This document shows positions 25,826-34,212 of a stretch of DNA of 64,000 nucleotides, one piece after another. Position numbers and translations under genes: made by a program. Position 1 is the stretch's first letter, and each line of letters opens with the position of its first letter. The notes below the pieces were generated by a model. That model searched no databases, was not told the DNA's origin, and was given only the letters and a program-made list of their open reading frames with translations. Origin of the DNA: Microbacterium sp. BH-3-3-3 (GTDB lineage: Bacteria > Actinomycetota > Actinomycetes > Actinomycetales > Microbacteriaceae); contig NZ_CP017674.1 in the NCBI RefSeq assembly GCF_001792815.1, positions 3,410,001 to 3,474,000 of the forward strand. The letters are read 5' to 3'.

Positions 25826-26739
25826 GGTTCGGGCTCATCCTCTCGGAGGCCTTCACCGGCCTGCGTCGCAACGCGTCCATGGTGATCTCGGTCATCCTGG
25901 TCACCTTCGTGTCGCTGACCTTCGTCGGCGCCGCGATGCTCATGCAGATGCAGATCGGCAAGATGCAGTCGTACTGGGCCGATCGTGCCCAGGTGGCGGT
26001 GTTCATGTGCGCGGCGGTGTCCGACGTCGACACCTGCACCCCGGGGCAAGCCGCGACGCAGGAGCAGATCGACGCCGTCAAGGCGACGCTCGACGGCGAG
26101 GCGCTCGCCCCGCTCATCCGCGACTACACCTACTCGACGAGCGACGAGGTGTTCGAGAACGCGAAGAGCCTGCTGTCCGACGACATCGCCGACGTGGTGA
26201 CGGCCGACCAGTTCAATGCGACCTTCAGCATCAACCTCGTGGACCAGAATCAGGCCGACGTCATCTCGGAAGCCTTCGGCGGCCAGACCGGCGTCGAAGA
26301 GGTGAAGGACCAGATGCAGTACCTCGAGCCGCTGTTCCAGGCGCTGACGGTCGCGACCTACGTCGCCGTCGGCATCGCCGGTCTCATGCTCATCGCCGCG
26401 GTACTGCTGATCGCGACGACCATTCGACTGTCGGCGTTCGCCCGACGGCGAGAGCTCGGCATCATGCGCCTGGTCGGCGCCTCCAACCGCTTCATCCAGA
26501 CGCCGTTCATCGTCGAGGGCGTGTTGGCGGCCCTCATCGGGTCGGCTCTGGCGAGCGTGGCCGTCTGGGCGATCGTGGGGGTCGGGGTCAACCAGTACCT
26601 GCGCGACCGCATCGGCTTCATCACGTCGTGGGTGGGGCTGTCCGACGTCGCCTTCGTGATCCCGGTGATCGTGGTGATCGGCGTGATCCTCGCGGCGCTC
26701 AGCGCGAGCTTCGCGATCCGTCGCTGGCTGCGCGCATAA
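25822..26739 (+). CDS. ftsX: Cell division permease FtsX
   Basis: Membrane partner of FtsE; transmits ATP hydrolysis to extracellular peptidoglycan hydrolases. 305 residues: one N-terminal helix ([20 protein letters not shown]), a ~140-residue extracellular loop with a Cys pair ([15 protein letters not shown]), then three helices. The FtsX signature [23 protein letters not shown] sequence lies between helices 2 and 3. The start overlaps the ftsE stop in ATGA, so the two are coupled. Confidence 0.93.
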   Translation: MRFGLILSEAFTGLRRNASMVISVILVTFVSLTFVGAAMLMQMQIGKMQSYWADRAQVAVFMCAAVSDVDTCTPGQAATQEQIDAVKATLDGEALAPLIRDYTYSTSDEVFENAKSLLSDDIADVVTADQFNATFSINLVDQNQADVISEAFGGQTGVEEVKDQMQYLEPLFQALTVATYVAVGIAGLMLIAAVLLIATTIRLSAFARRRELGIMRLVGASNRFIQTPFIVEGVLAALIGSALASVAVWAIVGVGVNQYLRDRIGFITSWVGLSDVAFVIPVIVVIGVILAALSASFAIRRWLRA

Positions 26740-26767
26740 ACCCCTGCGTCGTTCGACGTCGGATCCC

Positions 26768-26790
26768 GGATGCCGGTGACCCCGGCATCC
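26768..26790. terminator. Hairpin between ftsX and smpB
   Basis: A 9-bp stem, GGATGCCGG with CCGGCATCC, loop of 5, no T-run. It may end ftsEX transcription. It sits just upstream of the smpB -10 box. Confidence 0.5.
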
Positions 26791-26792
26791 TG

Positions 26793-26798
26793 TACGCT
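26793..26798 (+). promoter_or_regulatory. smpB -10 box
   Basis: TACGCT about 40 nt before the ATG. Unlike most genes here, smpB would have a leader with a ribosome site (GAGGAGG). Confidence 0.5.
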
Positions 26799-26838
26799 GG
26801 AGGGCTCTGTGTGCCCATGATCATGAGGAGGTGGCACC

Positions 26839-27315
26839 ATGCCTCGTGAGCAGGGTGGAAAACTGATCGCGTCGAACAAGAAGGCGCGCCACGACTACGC
26901 CATCGAGAAGACCTACGAAGCCGGTCTCGTGCTGACCGGAACCGAGGTCAAGTCGCTGCGGCAGGGCCGCGCGAACCTCACCGACGGGTACGCCTACATC
27001 GACGGCGGGCAGGCGTATCTCGACGCCGTGCACATCCCCGAGTACTCGCAGGGTCACTGGACGAACCATTCGGCCAAGCGCACCCGCAAGCTCCTGCTAC
27101 ACCGCGAAGAGATCGTGAAGCTCTCGCACGCGGTGTCGGCCGGTGGGTACACGCTCGTCCCGCTGCGGTTGTACTTCCTCGACGGTCGCGCGAAGGTCGA
27201 GATCGCGGTGGCCAAGGGCAAGCGCGAGTTCGAGAAGCGCCAGACGATCCGCGAACGCGAAGACAAGCGCGAAGCCGAGCGCGCCATGCGCACGAAGAAC
27301 CGGCTGGGCGACTGA
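26839..27315 (+). CDS. smpB: SsrA-binding protein SmpB
   Basis: Binds tmRNA and brings it to stalled ribosomes. 158 residues with IASNKKARHDYAIEKTYEAG and LTGTEVKSLRQGRANL from the beta-barrel RNA-binding core and the basic C-terminal tail (KREFEKRQTIREREDKREAE). GAGGAGG 8 nt before the ATG fixes the start. ssrA itself is encoded 1 kb downstream on the same strand, with an opposite-strand gene in between. Confidence 0.95.
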   Translation: MPREQGGKLIASNKKARHDYAIEKTYEAGLVLTGTEVKSLRQGRANLTDGYAYIDGGQAYLDAVHIPEYSQGHWTNHSAKRTRKLLLHREEIVKLSHAVSAGGYTLVPLRLYFLDGRAKVEIAVAKGKREFEKRQTIREREDKREAERAMRTKNRLGD

Positions 27316-27407
27316 GGTCGGATTCGTGGCGGTGACCTGCGTTGCCGTGACGCTCGTTGCGGTGACCTACGTGCGCGGTCAGCGCGCTGGGTTGCCGCGG
27401 GACGCGG

Positions 27408-28064
27408 TCATTCCGCGCGGAAGCGCCCCTCGACCACCGATCTCACGACGATCTCGGGTGGCTGCAGGCTGAACGACGGGCCGCTCGAGTCCGAGGCCGC
27501 GGCGAAGCGCGCCGACAGGGGTGCCGTCGGTTCCGGCCGTGCCCCGAGCAGGCCGGCGTCGGCGATCTCGACCGGTGACACGGAGGCCAAGCCCAGAGCG
27601 CTTGCGTACGCGCCCGCGCGCTCGACGGCGACGTGTACCGCGGCGGCGGCCACGTCGCTCTCGACGCGCACGCGTGTGGCGGGGGAGAGGCGCCATTCCA
27701 CGGCGATGACCTGCACGTCGTCGGACTCGGTGACGTCGCCGAGCCACCACGACAGGGCCCCGGCGTCGGTGAACGTCGCCGACAGCTCGACGCTGGCGTG
27801 GTGCACGAGCGGCAGCTGCGCGCCGTCGCTGTTCCACGGTCGGTCCGACCAGACCGACACCCGAGCACTCGACCATTCCGACACCTCGCCGGAGCGAAGG
27901 TGCGCCACCAGGCCGTCCTGCACCGACGAGGCTCGTACCTGGGCGCCCTCGATCACAGGTCCGCGGGACGGCCCGTCGGTCGACACCGTCACCCGGACGG
28001 CGGCCTCTTCGGCGCGCACGCGTGCTTCGCTCTCTCCTCGGACGGTGACCACGACCTCGCTCAT
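27408..28064 (-). CDS. SIMPL domain (DUF541) protein
   Basis: A 218-residue protein of the SIMPL/DUF541 family, which starts VVTVRGESEARVRAEEAAV; the fold is known from IRAK1-binding and BP26-type proteins. In bacteria most members are periplasmic or exported, but this one shows no signal peptide, so it is probably cytoplasmic. Function is unknown. TAGGCT lies 6 nt before the ATG. The stop is 92 nt from the convergent smpB, in a stretch with no clear terminator. Confidence 0.75.
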   Translation of the reverse strand: MSEVVVTVRGESEARVRAEEAAVRVTVSTDGPSRGPVIEGAQVRASSVQDGLVAHLRSGEVSEWSSARVSVWSDRPWNSDGAQLPLVHHASVELSATFTDAGALSWWLGDVTESDDVQVIAVEWRLSPATRVRVESDVAAAAVHVAVERAGAYASALGLASVSPVEIADAGLLGARPEPTAPLSARFAAASDSSGPSFSLQPPEIVVRSVVEGRFRAE

Positions 28065-28070
28065 GCGGTG

Positions 28071-28076
28071 AGCCTA
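28071..28076 (-). promoter_or_regulatory. -10 box of SIMPL gene
   Basis: TAGGCT on the minus strand, 6 nt before the ATG. Confidence 0.6.
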
Positions 28077-28227
28077 CGCGAGGGGAATCGCTGTTCTGCG
28101 GAGGAGATCGAGGGGGCGGGGTACGGGGCCGCGCGTCGTGCCGACCGCCGCGGGGTCGCGTCGAGTTCCCGGCACCAGCTCGCCACCGCTGCGGGCCACG
28201 CGGAATGCGCCGGGTGTCGGAGCGTTG

Positions 28228-28233
28228 TAGACT
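28228..28233 (+). promoter_or_regulatory. Possible ssrA -10 box
   Basis: TAGACT about 75 nt before the mature tmRNA 5' end, which would leave a precursor leader to be trimmed. No clear -35 is seen. Confidence 0.35.
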
Positions 28234-28307
28234 GTGAGGCTCCGGTGCTTCGGCATCCGGATTGGTAATTCAACAGCGTGACAGTGGCCGCTCCACACGG
28301 AGTTCAC

Positions 28308-28674
28308 GGGGCTGATCGGTTTCGACAGCGTCTGCGAACCCGCGAGAAAGCGGGCCGAGGATGTGGGGTTATCTCGTAAACGCTCCCTGCAAAACAATAA
28401 GTGCCGATGCTAAGCGCACTGACTTCGCCCTCGCTGCGTAAGCGAGCCCGATAGTCCGTCAGACCGTGTGCGACCCCGCCACGGATCCTGGCGTCATTTA
28501 GGGGTCTTGCTGTGTGATGGCGTCTGGACGTCACACGGGACTTTCCCAGGCTGGGCTTGTCGACTTAGGTGTCTGTGACAAAGGTCGGAGCCGAGTAGAA
28601 CGTCTGCACAGACTGCGCCCGGAGAAAACGCGGAGACCCAGCGTTGGACGGGGGTTCGATTCCCCCCAGCTCCA
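28308..28674 (+). ncRNA. ssrA: Transfer-messenger RNA (tmRNA)
   Basis: One-piece tmRNA of about 367 nt. The 5' end GGGGCTGATCGGTTTCGAC and the 3' end GGTTCGATTCC...CAGCTCCA form the tRNA-like acceptor with the G3-U70 pair needed for alanine charging and a T arm. The tag frame is most likely 28403-28441, giving ADAKRTDFALAA then TAA. The resume codon is GCC, preceded by AATAAGT. The 3' CCA is not encoded. It works with SmpB to rescue stalled ribosomes. A strong terminator follows. Confidence 0.95.
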
Positions 28675-28692
28675 CGAGTCACTGTCACGTGA

Positions 28693-28737
28693 GAAAGCCC
28701 TCGTTCCCGCCCGTTTCGGCGGGGACGAGGGCTTTCT
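28693..28737 (+). terminator. ssrA terminator
   Basis: A long stem, GAAAGCCCTCG with CGAGGGCTTTC and further GC pairing towards a CGTTTC loop, followed by TTGG. Confidence 0.85.
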
Positions 28738-28774
28738 TGGTTTCGGGATCGAACCGAGCGCTTGGTGTGGGCGC

Positions 28775-29314
28775 TCAGGCGGCCGTGCGGGTGTGCACGT
28801 CGCTCTCGCCCGACACGTCGTTGAGTTCGAGGTAGACACGCCCCTCGGTGCGGGTGAGGGTGGCCGTGTTGCGCCGCTCGATGCCTTCGGAGACGCGCTC
28901 GACGAAGCCGGGCTCGAAGCTGTGCAGAAGCAGGTCCTCGGCGCGGTGGATGCGCTTGCCCGCCCACGCGGCGGCGACCTTCTCGGGGTCGCGGTGCGTG
29001 TAGACGACGGTGCGCTCGGCCTTCATGCTGCCGGTGTGCAGGCGGGCGGCATCGGGGGCGCCCACCTCGACCCAGGCGACGATCGAGCCGGTCAGGTCGC
29101 GCACCATCACGGCGGGCTCGTCGGTGGCGGCGACGCCCTCGCTGAACGTGATGCCCTCTTCGTACTCGAGGCAGTACGCGAGCACGCGAGTCAGCATGTA
29201 CGGGGCGGTCTCGGAGGGATGCCGCGCGACGCGCAGGGCCAGCTCCTCGTAGACGCCGCGGTCCACGTCGGACAGTTGCACGGTGAACGTGTGAATGGTC
29301 GCGCCGATAGCCAC
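28775..29314 (-). CDS. YaeQ family protein
   Basis: A 179-residue protein beginning ATIHTFTVQLSDVDRGVYEE, the family signature; the YaeQ fold is related to PD-(D/E)XK nucleases, and function is not established. Conserved parts include RHPSETAPYMLTRVLAYCLE and LWVEVG-type strand sequence (SIVAWVEVGAP). GTG 29314 is chosen because TAGGCT lies 8 nt upstream and the protein then has the normal family length. Confidence 0.85.
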   Translation of the reverse strand: MAIGATIHTFTVQLSDVDRGVYEELALRVARHPSETAPYMLTRVLAYCLEYEEGITFSEGVAATDEPAVMVRDLTGSIVAWVEVGAPDAARLHTGSMKAERTVVYTHRDPEKVAAAWAGKRIHRAEDLLLHSFEPGFVERVSEGIERRNTATLTRTEGRVYLELNDVSGESDVHTRTAA

Positions 29315-29322
29315 GAGGCTCG

Positions 29323-29328
29323 AGCCTA
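29323..29328 (-). promoter_or_regulatory. -10 box of YaeQ gene
   Basis: TAGGCT on the minus strand, 8 nt before the GTG. Confidence 0.55.
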
Positions 29329-29390
29329 CGTCAGGACGGGGTGGGGAAGAGGCTCGCGCGAAGCGGGGCGGTCCGCCCCGGTGGTCGGTC

Positions 29391-29419
29391 GGTTGCGGGA
29401 CGGTTGCGGGACGGTTGCC
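29391..29419. repeat. 11-nt tandem repeat
   Basis: GGTTGCGGGAC repeated about 2.6 times just upstream of the small-protein gene at 29451. It could be a protein-binding site. Confidence 0.45.
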
Positions 29420-29438
29420 GCGCGTGCCACCCCGACCG

Positions 29439-29444
29439 TAGCGT
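29439..29444 (+). promoter_or_regulatory. -10 box of small-protein gene
   Basis: TAGCGT, 6 nt before the ATG at 29451. Confidence 0.5.
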
Positions 29445-29450
29445 CGAGGG

Positions 29451-29819
29451 ATGCCAGACCCCCGCGCCGCACGGATCGACGTCGGTCCGTTCCACCTCGC
29501 TCCCACCCCGAACGCCGGAACCTGGACCGCCCTCGCGCGCCGTGGCACGGGGACCGGTTCCGGGCAGAGCGGGGGTGCGCCGGCATCCGGGATCACCGCT
29601 GCCGATGACGACGGGGAACCGGGTTCGGGTTCGCACGCTCCGCAGCAGTCGGGGGACTCGGCATCCGGGATCACCGCCTCGTGGGCGGACTGGGTCGCGT
29701 TCGCGCACCGCGTCGTGCAGGCGGACGCACTGTGGCGCGAGGTCGAGGCGCGTGGCGACGCTTGGGACGAGGGGTTCGGGGCCGCGCGCGATGCGGCTGC
29801 GGTCAACCCGTACCGGTGA
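29451..29819 (+). CDS. Hypothetical protein, 122 residues
   Basis: I do not recognise a named family. The N-terminal ~35 residues look folded (IDVGPFHLAPTPNAGTWTAL), the middle is Gly/Ser/Ala-rich, and the C-terminus is conserved-looking (WDEGFGAARDAAAVNPYR). That WDEG...NPYR ending recalls small actinobacteriophage-type proteins. A 19-nt perfect direct repeat (29581-29599 and 29659-29677, 78 nt apart and in frame) encodes SGITA twice, a sign of internal duplication. It has a leaderless-type promoter. Confidence 0.6.
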   Translation: MPDPRAARIDVGPFHLAPTPNAGTWTALARRGTGTGSGQSGGAPASGITAADDDGEPGSGSHAPQQSGDSASGITASWADWVAFAHRVVQADALWREVEARGDAWDEGFGAARDAAAVNPYR

Positions 29820-29865
29820 CCGTCCGAGTGGACGCCCTCGACCGGTGTACCGAGGCGGGGGTGCG

Positions 29866-30444
29866 TTACTGGGGACCCTCGACGAGCACCAGGCTCTGCC
29901 GGGTGTCGGCGAGCTTCACCCAGCCGTCACCGAACAGGTAGGTGATGCCGTACCCGTCGCCGTCCGTGCTGATCGCCCACGAGGGGTCCTCGGTGATGTA
30001 GGTGCCCGCGTCGCCGACCTCGCGACGCCAGCCCGAGGCGACGAGCTCCTTCTCGGCCGCCGTGGCATCGGCATCGTCGATGCGTGCCCAGCCGAACATC
30101 TGCACACGATCGGTCGTGATCTTCTGATCGCCCCACTTGCACTGGATGCCCTCGTCGAGCTCGATGCTTCCGATGCGGAACGGCTCGGACTGCGCACTCC
30201 ACCCCAGGCTGACGAAGTCGTCGGCCGTCGCTTGGGGAATGATGTTCTGGCAGGTCGGGTCTTCTGCGACGGCGTCGGTGGTCGGTGTGACCTCGGGTGC
30301 TGCGGAGGCCGACGGCGTCGAGGTAACTGCTCCCGCCGGTACCTCCCGAGGCGCTGCCGGTCCCGAACACCCCGCGAGGACCATGAGGGCGACGGCGGTC
30401 AACGTCGTCGTCGAGAGCGCGAGGGCGAGGGGACGGCGCCTCAC
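29866..30444 (-). CDS. Predicted lipoprotein
   Basis: A 192-residue secreted lipoprotein. After the basic start (VRRRPLALAL) comes a hydrophobic signal and the lipobox LAGC, then a Ser/Pro/Thr-rich linker and a globular domain containing two cysteines (CQNIIP and CKWG). No named family is apparent; it resembles small actinobacterial lipoproteins of unknown role. The GTG start overlaps the hisN-like stop codon (GTGA) and has GAGGA about 9 nt upstream, so translation is coupled. Confidence 0.7.
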   Translation of the reverse strand: MRRRPLALALSTTTLTAVALMVLAGCSGPAAPREVPAGAVTSTPSASAAPEVTPTTDAVAEDPTCQNIIPQATADDFVSLGWSAQSEPFRIGSIELDEGIQCKWGDQKITTDRVQMFGWARIDDADATAAEKELVASGWRREVGDAGTYITEDPSWAISTDGDGYGITYLFGDGWVKLADTRQSLVLVEGPQ

Positions 30445-31262
30445 GAGGCGTCCTCGTGCAGCAGGGCGAAAAACGCGTCGTGCAGCAGGCCGTTGGTCGC
30501 GAACGACGACTCGGCGTCGAGACGGTCGGAGCCGTCGAACGCCGTGAAACGTCCGCCGGCTTCGCGCACGATGGGGGCGATGGCGGCGATGTCGTACTCC
30601 TTGACTCCGAATTCGGCGACGAGTTCCAGCCGACCCTCGGCGAGCCACATGTAGGGCAATGCGTCACCGTAGGCACGATCACGCCACACCGCTCGCGTGA
30701 GACGCTCCAGTGCGGGAAGGTGATCGACGTCATCCCACTGCTCGATGCTCTGGAAGCTGATGCTCGCAGCCGACACCTGGTCGACGCCCGAGACGTGGAT
30801 GCGGCGCTCGTCGCCGGTGGCGGTGGTCGTCCACGCGCCCTGCCCGGTGGCGGCCCACCAGCGTCGACCGATCGCCGGCTGACTGACGACGCCGATCTGA
30901 GGTACGCCGTCGACGGTGAGGGCGATCAGCGTCGCCCACACCGGGATGCCGCGCATGTAGTTGTGGGTGCCGTCGATCGGGTCGATGACCCACCGGCGCG
31001 CGGTGTCGCCCGAGGTGCCGAACTCCTCGCCGAGGATGGCGTCGTCGGGCCGCTCGGCATCGAGGATCGCGCGGATCGCGCGCTCGGTGGCGAGGTCGGC
31101 TTCGGTGACGTGGGTGCGGTCGGGTTTGGTGTCGATGCGGAGGTCGGCCGCGTCGAAGCGTTCCATGGCGACCGCGTCGGCGGCGTCGGCCAGCCGCAGC
31201 GCGAGGGCGAGGTCGTCGGTCAGATCCGTCGAGGTCGCGGAGGGGGCAGCAGTGGAGGACAC
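30441..31262 (-). CDS. hisN: Inositol-phosphatase family protein, probable histidinol-phosphatase
   Basis: A 273-residue Mg-dependent phosphatase of the inositol monophosphatase superfamily. Metal-site motifs are LGEEFG and VIDPIDGTHNY, with a second DVAAIAPIV-type segment (YDIAAIAPIVREAGG) near the C-terminus. Sequence style (RADAADAVAMERF, KPDRTHVTEADLATER) matches actinobacterial HisN, which dephosphorylates histidinol phosphate, but inositol or fructose phosphates are possible. GTG start with TATCCT 6 nt upstream. It is the first gene of a two-gene unit with the lipoprotein. Confidence 0.8.
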   Translation of the reverse strand: MSSTAAPSATSTDLTDDLALALRLADAADAVAMERFDAADLRIDTKPDRTHVTEADLATERAIRAILDAERPDDAILGEEFGTSGDTARRWVIDPIDGTHNYMRGIPVWATLIALTVDGVPQIGVVSQPAIGRRWWAATGQGAWTTTATGDERRIHVSGVDQVSAASISFQSIEQWDDVDHLPALERLTRAVWRDRAYGDALPYMWLAEGRLELVAEFGVKEYDIAAIAPIVREAGGRFTAFDGSDRLDAESSFATNGLLHDAFFALLHEDAS

Positions 31263-31268
31263 CGCACC

Positions 31269-31274
31269 AGGATA
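31269..31274 (-). promoter_or_regulatory. -10 box of hisN-like gene
   Basis: TATCCT on the minus strand, 6 nt before the GTG. Confidence 0.55.
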
Positions 31275-31364
31275 ACCGGCGCCCCTGGCACGATTTGGTG
31301 TCGCCGCGTCATGCCTGGTAACGTAATCCCTCGGTTCGAGACGCCGATTTCGAACTGTGAAGAC

Positions 31365-31440
31365 GCACCTCTAGCTCAATCGGCAGAGCAATTGACTCTT
31401 AATCAATGGGTTCTCGGTTCGAGTCCGAGGGGGTGCACCA
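31365..31440 (+). tRNA. tRNA-Lys (anticodon CUU)
   Basis: Acceptor GCACCTC pairs GGGGTGC. The anticodon loop CTCTTAA (CUU) lies on an ATTGA/TCAAT stem, and the T arm is CTCGGTTCGAGTCCGAG. The 3' CCA is encoded, unlike the other tRNAs in the window. Confidence 0.94.
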
Positions 31441-31451
31441 CCTCCGAAATT

Positions 31452-31485
31452 CCCCTCTCGCCTCACCAGGGCGAGGGGGGATTTT
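31452..31485 (+). terminator. tRNA-Lys terminator
   Basis: Stem CCCCTCTCGCC with GGGCGAGGGGG, loop of about 6, followed by ATTTT. Confidence 0.85.
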
Positions 31486-31581
31486 CGCATTTTCGGGGCG
31501 ATTCTCCGGGTGCCGGTCGGTTGTCCCGCGGCAAGATGGAGGAGCCCGCGCGTGCTCGTCGCGGCGCAGACGGGGGATGCC

Positions 31582-32121
31582 ATGGCCGACGACGAACTGT
31601 GGGACGTGACCGATGTGCAGGGTACTCCGACGGGTGGGCTGCACCGCCGGGGGGACGGACCGGTGCCGGAGGGCTCGTTCCACATCGTGGCCTCGGTGTG
31701 CGTCGTCGCCCCGAGCGGTCGGGTGCTGATGAGCCGACGCGCCGCGGGGAAGGACTACCCGCTCGCGTGGGAGTTCCCCGCGGGCAGTGCCCTTCGAGGA
31801 GAGTCGAGCCGCGGCGGGGCGGTCCGCGAACTGGAGGAGGAGACCGGTATCGCCGTGGCCCCGGACGACCTCGTCCTCGTGGGCCGTGTCGTGGAGCCGC
31901 GCGCCCTCTTCGACCTCTGGGTCGCGCGGGTGGCGAGCGAAGTGACTCCGATCCCCGACCCGGAAGAGGTCCTGGATGCCGAGTGGGTCACACTCGACGT
32001 CGTGCACGAGCGGTGGAAGGACGGTGTCTTCGCCACCCCGTGGAACATGCGGTTCGATCAGCTCTGGGACGTGCTGGGGGAGCGGGTGCGTGAGGGCGAT
32101 GCCGAGGTGACGGGGGCGTAG
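31582..32121 (+). CDS. Nudix hydrolase
   Basis: A 179-residue Nudix protein with a complete box at residues 68-90 (G-x5-E-x7-REL-x-EE-x-GI; visible as AVRELEEETGI). Such enzymes hydrolyse nucleoside diphosphates linked to another group. The SRRAAGKDYPLAWEFPAG segment resembles the isopentenyl-diphosphate isomerase-like branch of Nudix proteins. The substrate cannot be assigned. ATG 31582 follows a purine-rich CGGGGG. Its last codons are the start of a 95-nt tandem repeat that runs into the convergent HNH gene. Confidence 0.8.
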   Translation: MADDELWDVTDVQGTPTGGLHRRGDGPVPEGSFHIVASVCVVAPSGRVLMSRRAAGKDYPLAWEFPAGSALRGESSRGGAVRELEEETGIAVAPDDLVLVGRVVEPRALFDLWVARVASEVTPIPDPEEVLDAEWVTLDVVHERWKDGVFATPWNMRFDQLWDVLGERVREGDAEVTGA

Positions 32122-32383
32122 GGCTCCCTCCCGCTTTGCGGTCAGAACGGTGGCGGGTCTGTCTGGACCTCGTGGCCGCGCGGGGAGGTCCACGCCGAGA
32201 TGGCGGGGGTGTAGGGCTCCGTCGCGCTTCGCTCGGTCAGAACGGTGGCGGGTCTGTGTCGACTTCGCGGCCGCGCGGGGCGGTTCACGCCGAGGTGGCG
32301 GGGGTGTAGGGCTCCGTCGCGCTTCGCTCGGTCAGAACGGTGGCGGGTCTGTGTCGACCTCGTGGCCGCGCGGGGAGGTCCAT
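32101..32383. repeat. 95-nt tandem repeat, three copies, across a convergent gene junction
   Basis: Copies begin at 32101, 32194 and 32289 (GCCGAG...). GTCAGAACGG recurs at 32141, 32236 and 32331, exactly 95 nt apart; copy 1 has a 2-nt deletion. Each unit joins the 3' end of the Nudix gene (ending GTAGGG) to the 3' end of the HNH gene. Only copy 1 holds the Nudix stop and only copy 3 the HNH stop in use. Confidence 0.85.
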
Positions 32384-33990
32384 CGCACATCGCCGGTGTC
32401 GGGATCGCGCGAGGGACTCCAGCGCGACTCGTGCCGCAGTCGGTGATGATGTCGGCACTCGGGTTCGAGATTGTCGGCGTCTGTCGTGCCTCCCTCGGCC
32501 CATGCCGTGAGGTGGTCGATGTCGCAGTCCCGCGCGCTGCGCGCACAGCCGGGGAATACGCACGTCGGTGAGGTGACGCCCAACCACCGGCGCAGCGCGG
32601 CCGTCACGCGATACGACGTGCGATCGAGCGCCAACGGGGCCCCGCTGAGCGGGTGCGTGAGCAGACGGGTCCAGCTCGTGGCGCCACCCGCGAGGCGACG
32701 GGCGGTGTCGAGGTCGATCGGACCGTACCCGTCGAGGGTCGCCGGTCCGTCGCCGCCGCCGAGGAGCGTCAGCGCGGGAACGGTCACGACGATGGAGCCG
32801 CGTGAGGGGGCGGGGCGCGCGCGAGCCGTGGGGGTGTGTGGGGTGGCCAGGCCGGGGGATGGGGCGGTGGCCGGTGCGGAGCCTGGGCGCGCGCCGTCGA
32901 CCGTGTCGGCTCCGTCCAGCAGGTCGGCCAGCGTGTCGGCGCGCAGCTGCGCCAGTGTCCGTTCTTCGTCGGGGGTCGCGCGCAGGTGTCGGGCGAACCG
33001 GTCTACGCGCGCCATCGCCGCGTGGGCACGATCCGCGGGCAGCAGCGCGCTCAGTGTCGCCATGCCGTCGAGTTCCGCCGTCACCCATACGCCGCGGTCG
33101 CGAGCGGCTCGCGCGTGTCGCTGCTCGAGGGAGTCGGCGTGGACGCGTTCGCGAAGCGCGCGCGCAGCCACGACGAACTTTGCGGGCGTCAAGGTGCGCG
33201 CGCGTTCCGAGGCGCCGTCGTCGAAGGCCGCCCACGTCTCGGGGCTGTCGGGCAGGCTGTCCGCGAGACGAGCGGTCTCGACGGCGTGCCGCTCCGACGT
33301 GCGCCCCTCGGCGAAGTCGTTCCAGGTGCGCGGGCAGCGTTCTTGCATGCTCTCTGCCTGCGAGCCGCGGAGGCGAACCGTCTGCTCGGAGAGGCGCAGG
33401 CGCACGGCGATCTCGGCGACGGCCGCGCGCTGAGCCAGGTCGCACCGGTCGCGCGCGATGGCCGCGGCCCCACGGCGTCGCGGGTCGCTCCCCACGCCGT
33501 CGAGCGTGGGGTCGGGGCCGACCCAGGGTTCGGGATCGATGCTCGCGCGGCTCACGAGAAGCGCGATGAGTCGGTACCCCTCGGCGGTGGCGCGGCGCTG
33601 CGTCACCGCTGCGACCTCGAGCGCGCGTAGCAGATCGTCGACGTCGGCCTCGCCGTCGAGGATCGGCGCGCTCGCGACCTCGCCAGTGTCTGCGGTGGGG
33701 GTCGAGCCGTCCTGCGATGCGCTGGTTAAGCCGTCGTGCGCGGTGGGCGCTGGGTCGTCGCCGCCGGGGTCGTCGTCAGAGTCGACGATGTCGGTCGACC
33801 TGTCTATCTCGGTCCAGGAGAACTCGCCGGAGGGAAGGCCGCCGGCATTCTCCTCACCGTCGAGGAGTCCGAGCTCTCTCGCCCAGAGCGTGTCGGCTTC
33901 GAGCTGCAGATCTCGGGCGCTCGGAGGCGGCACATCGCGCCACCATTCGACGGCCCGGCGGCTGCCGTTCACGGGGGCGGAGAGGCTCAT
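32332..33990 (-). CDS. DUF222 domain HNH endonuclease-like protein (13E12 repeat family)
   Basis: A 552-residue member of the actinobacterial DUF222/HNH family, typically present in many copies per genome. The N-terminal ~100 residues are acidic. The DUF222 helical region spans about 100-450 (TPAKFVVAARALRERVHADS). The C-terminal HNH domain holds FPGCARSARDCDIDHLTAW and ECRHHHRLRH with the Cys and His metal and catalytic residues. The biochemical role is unknown, but sequence-independent or homing-type DNA cleavage has been proposed. Leaderless-type start with TACCGT 6 nt upstream. Its 3' end has been copied into the neighbouring tandem repeat. Confidence 0.85.
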   Translation of the reverse strand: MSLSAPVNGSRRAVEWWRDVPPPSARDLQLEADTLWARELGLLDGEENAGGLPSGEFSWTEIDRSTDIVDSDDDPGGDDPAPTAHDGLTSASQDGSTPTADTGEVASAPILDGEADVDDLLRALEVAAVTQRRATAEGYRLIALLVSRASIDPEPWVGPDPTLDGVGSDPRRRGAAAIARDRCDLAQRAAVAEIAVRLRLSEQTVRLRGSQAESMQERCPRTWNDFAEGRTSERHAVETARLADSLPDSPETWAAFDDGASERARTLTPAKFVVAARALRERVHADSLEQRHARAARDRGVWVTAELDGMATLSALLPADRAHAAMARVDRFARHLRATPDEERTLAQLRADTLADLLDGADTVDGARPGSAPATAPSPGLATPHTPTARARPAPSRGSIVVTVPALTLLGGGDGPATLDGYGPIDLDTARRLAGGATSWTRLLTHPLSGAPLALDRTSYRVTAALRRWLGVTSPTCVFPGCARSARDCDIDHLTAWAEGGTTDADNLEPECRHHHRLRHESRWSPSRDPDTGDVRWTSPRGHEVDTDPPPF

Positions 33991-33996
33991 GTCCAG

Positions 33997-34002
33997 ACGG
34001 TA
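33997..34002 (-). promoter_or_regulatory. -10 box of HNH gene
   Basis: TACCGT on the minus strand, 6 nt before the ATG. Confidence 0.5.
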
Positions 34003-34212
34003 TCGGCAACCTCCGACATCGGCGGAACGGTCGTCGACGGGGACACTCGAAGGTCGAACCGCGTCCCCCGCCGAACGCTCGCGACTCCGCCGAACGCCCG
34101 CACCCCCGCCCGATCACGCCCCCGGAACGCCCCCGCCCCGAAGACCCTTCACACCGACGAAGGGCCCCGCCCCGCGACTCACGCCGCAGACCGAGGCCCT
34201 TCACGCCGCCCC

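Noticed and set aside
32101..32383. CRISPR array
   Set aside because: Repeats are 95 nt with no unique spacers; it is a tandem duplication of coding ends.
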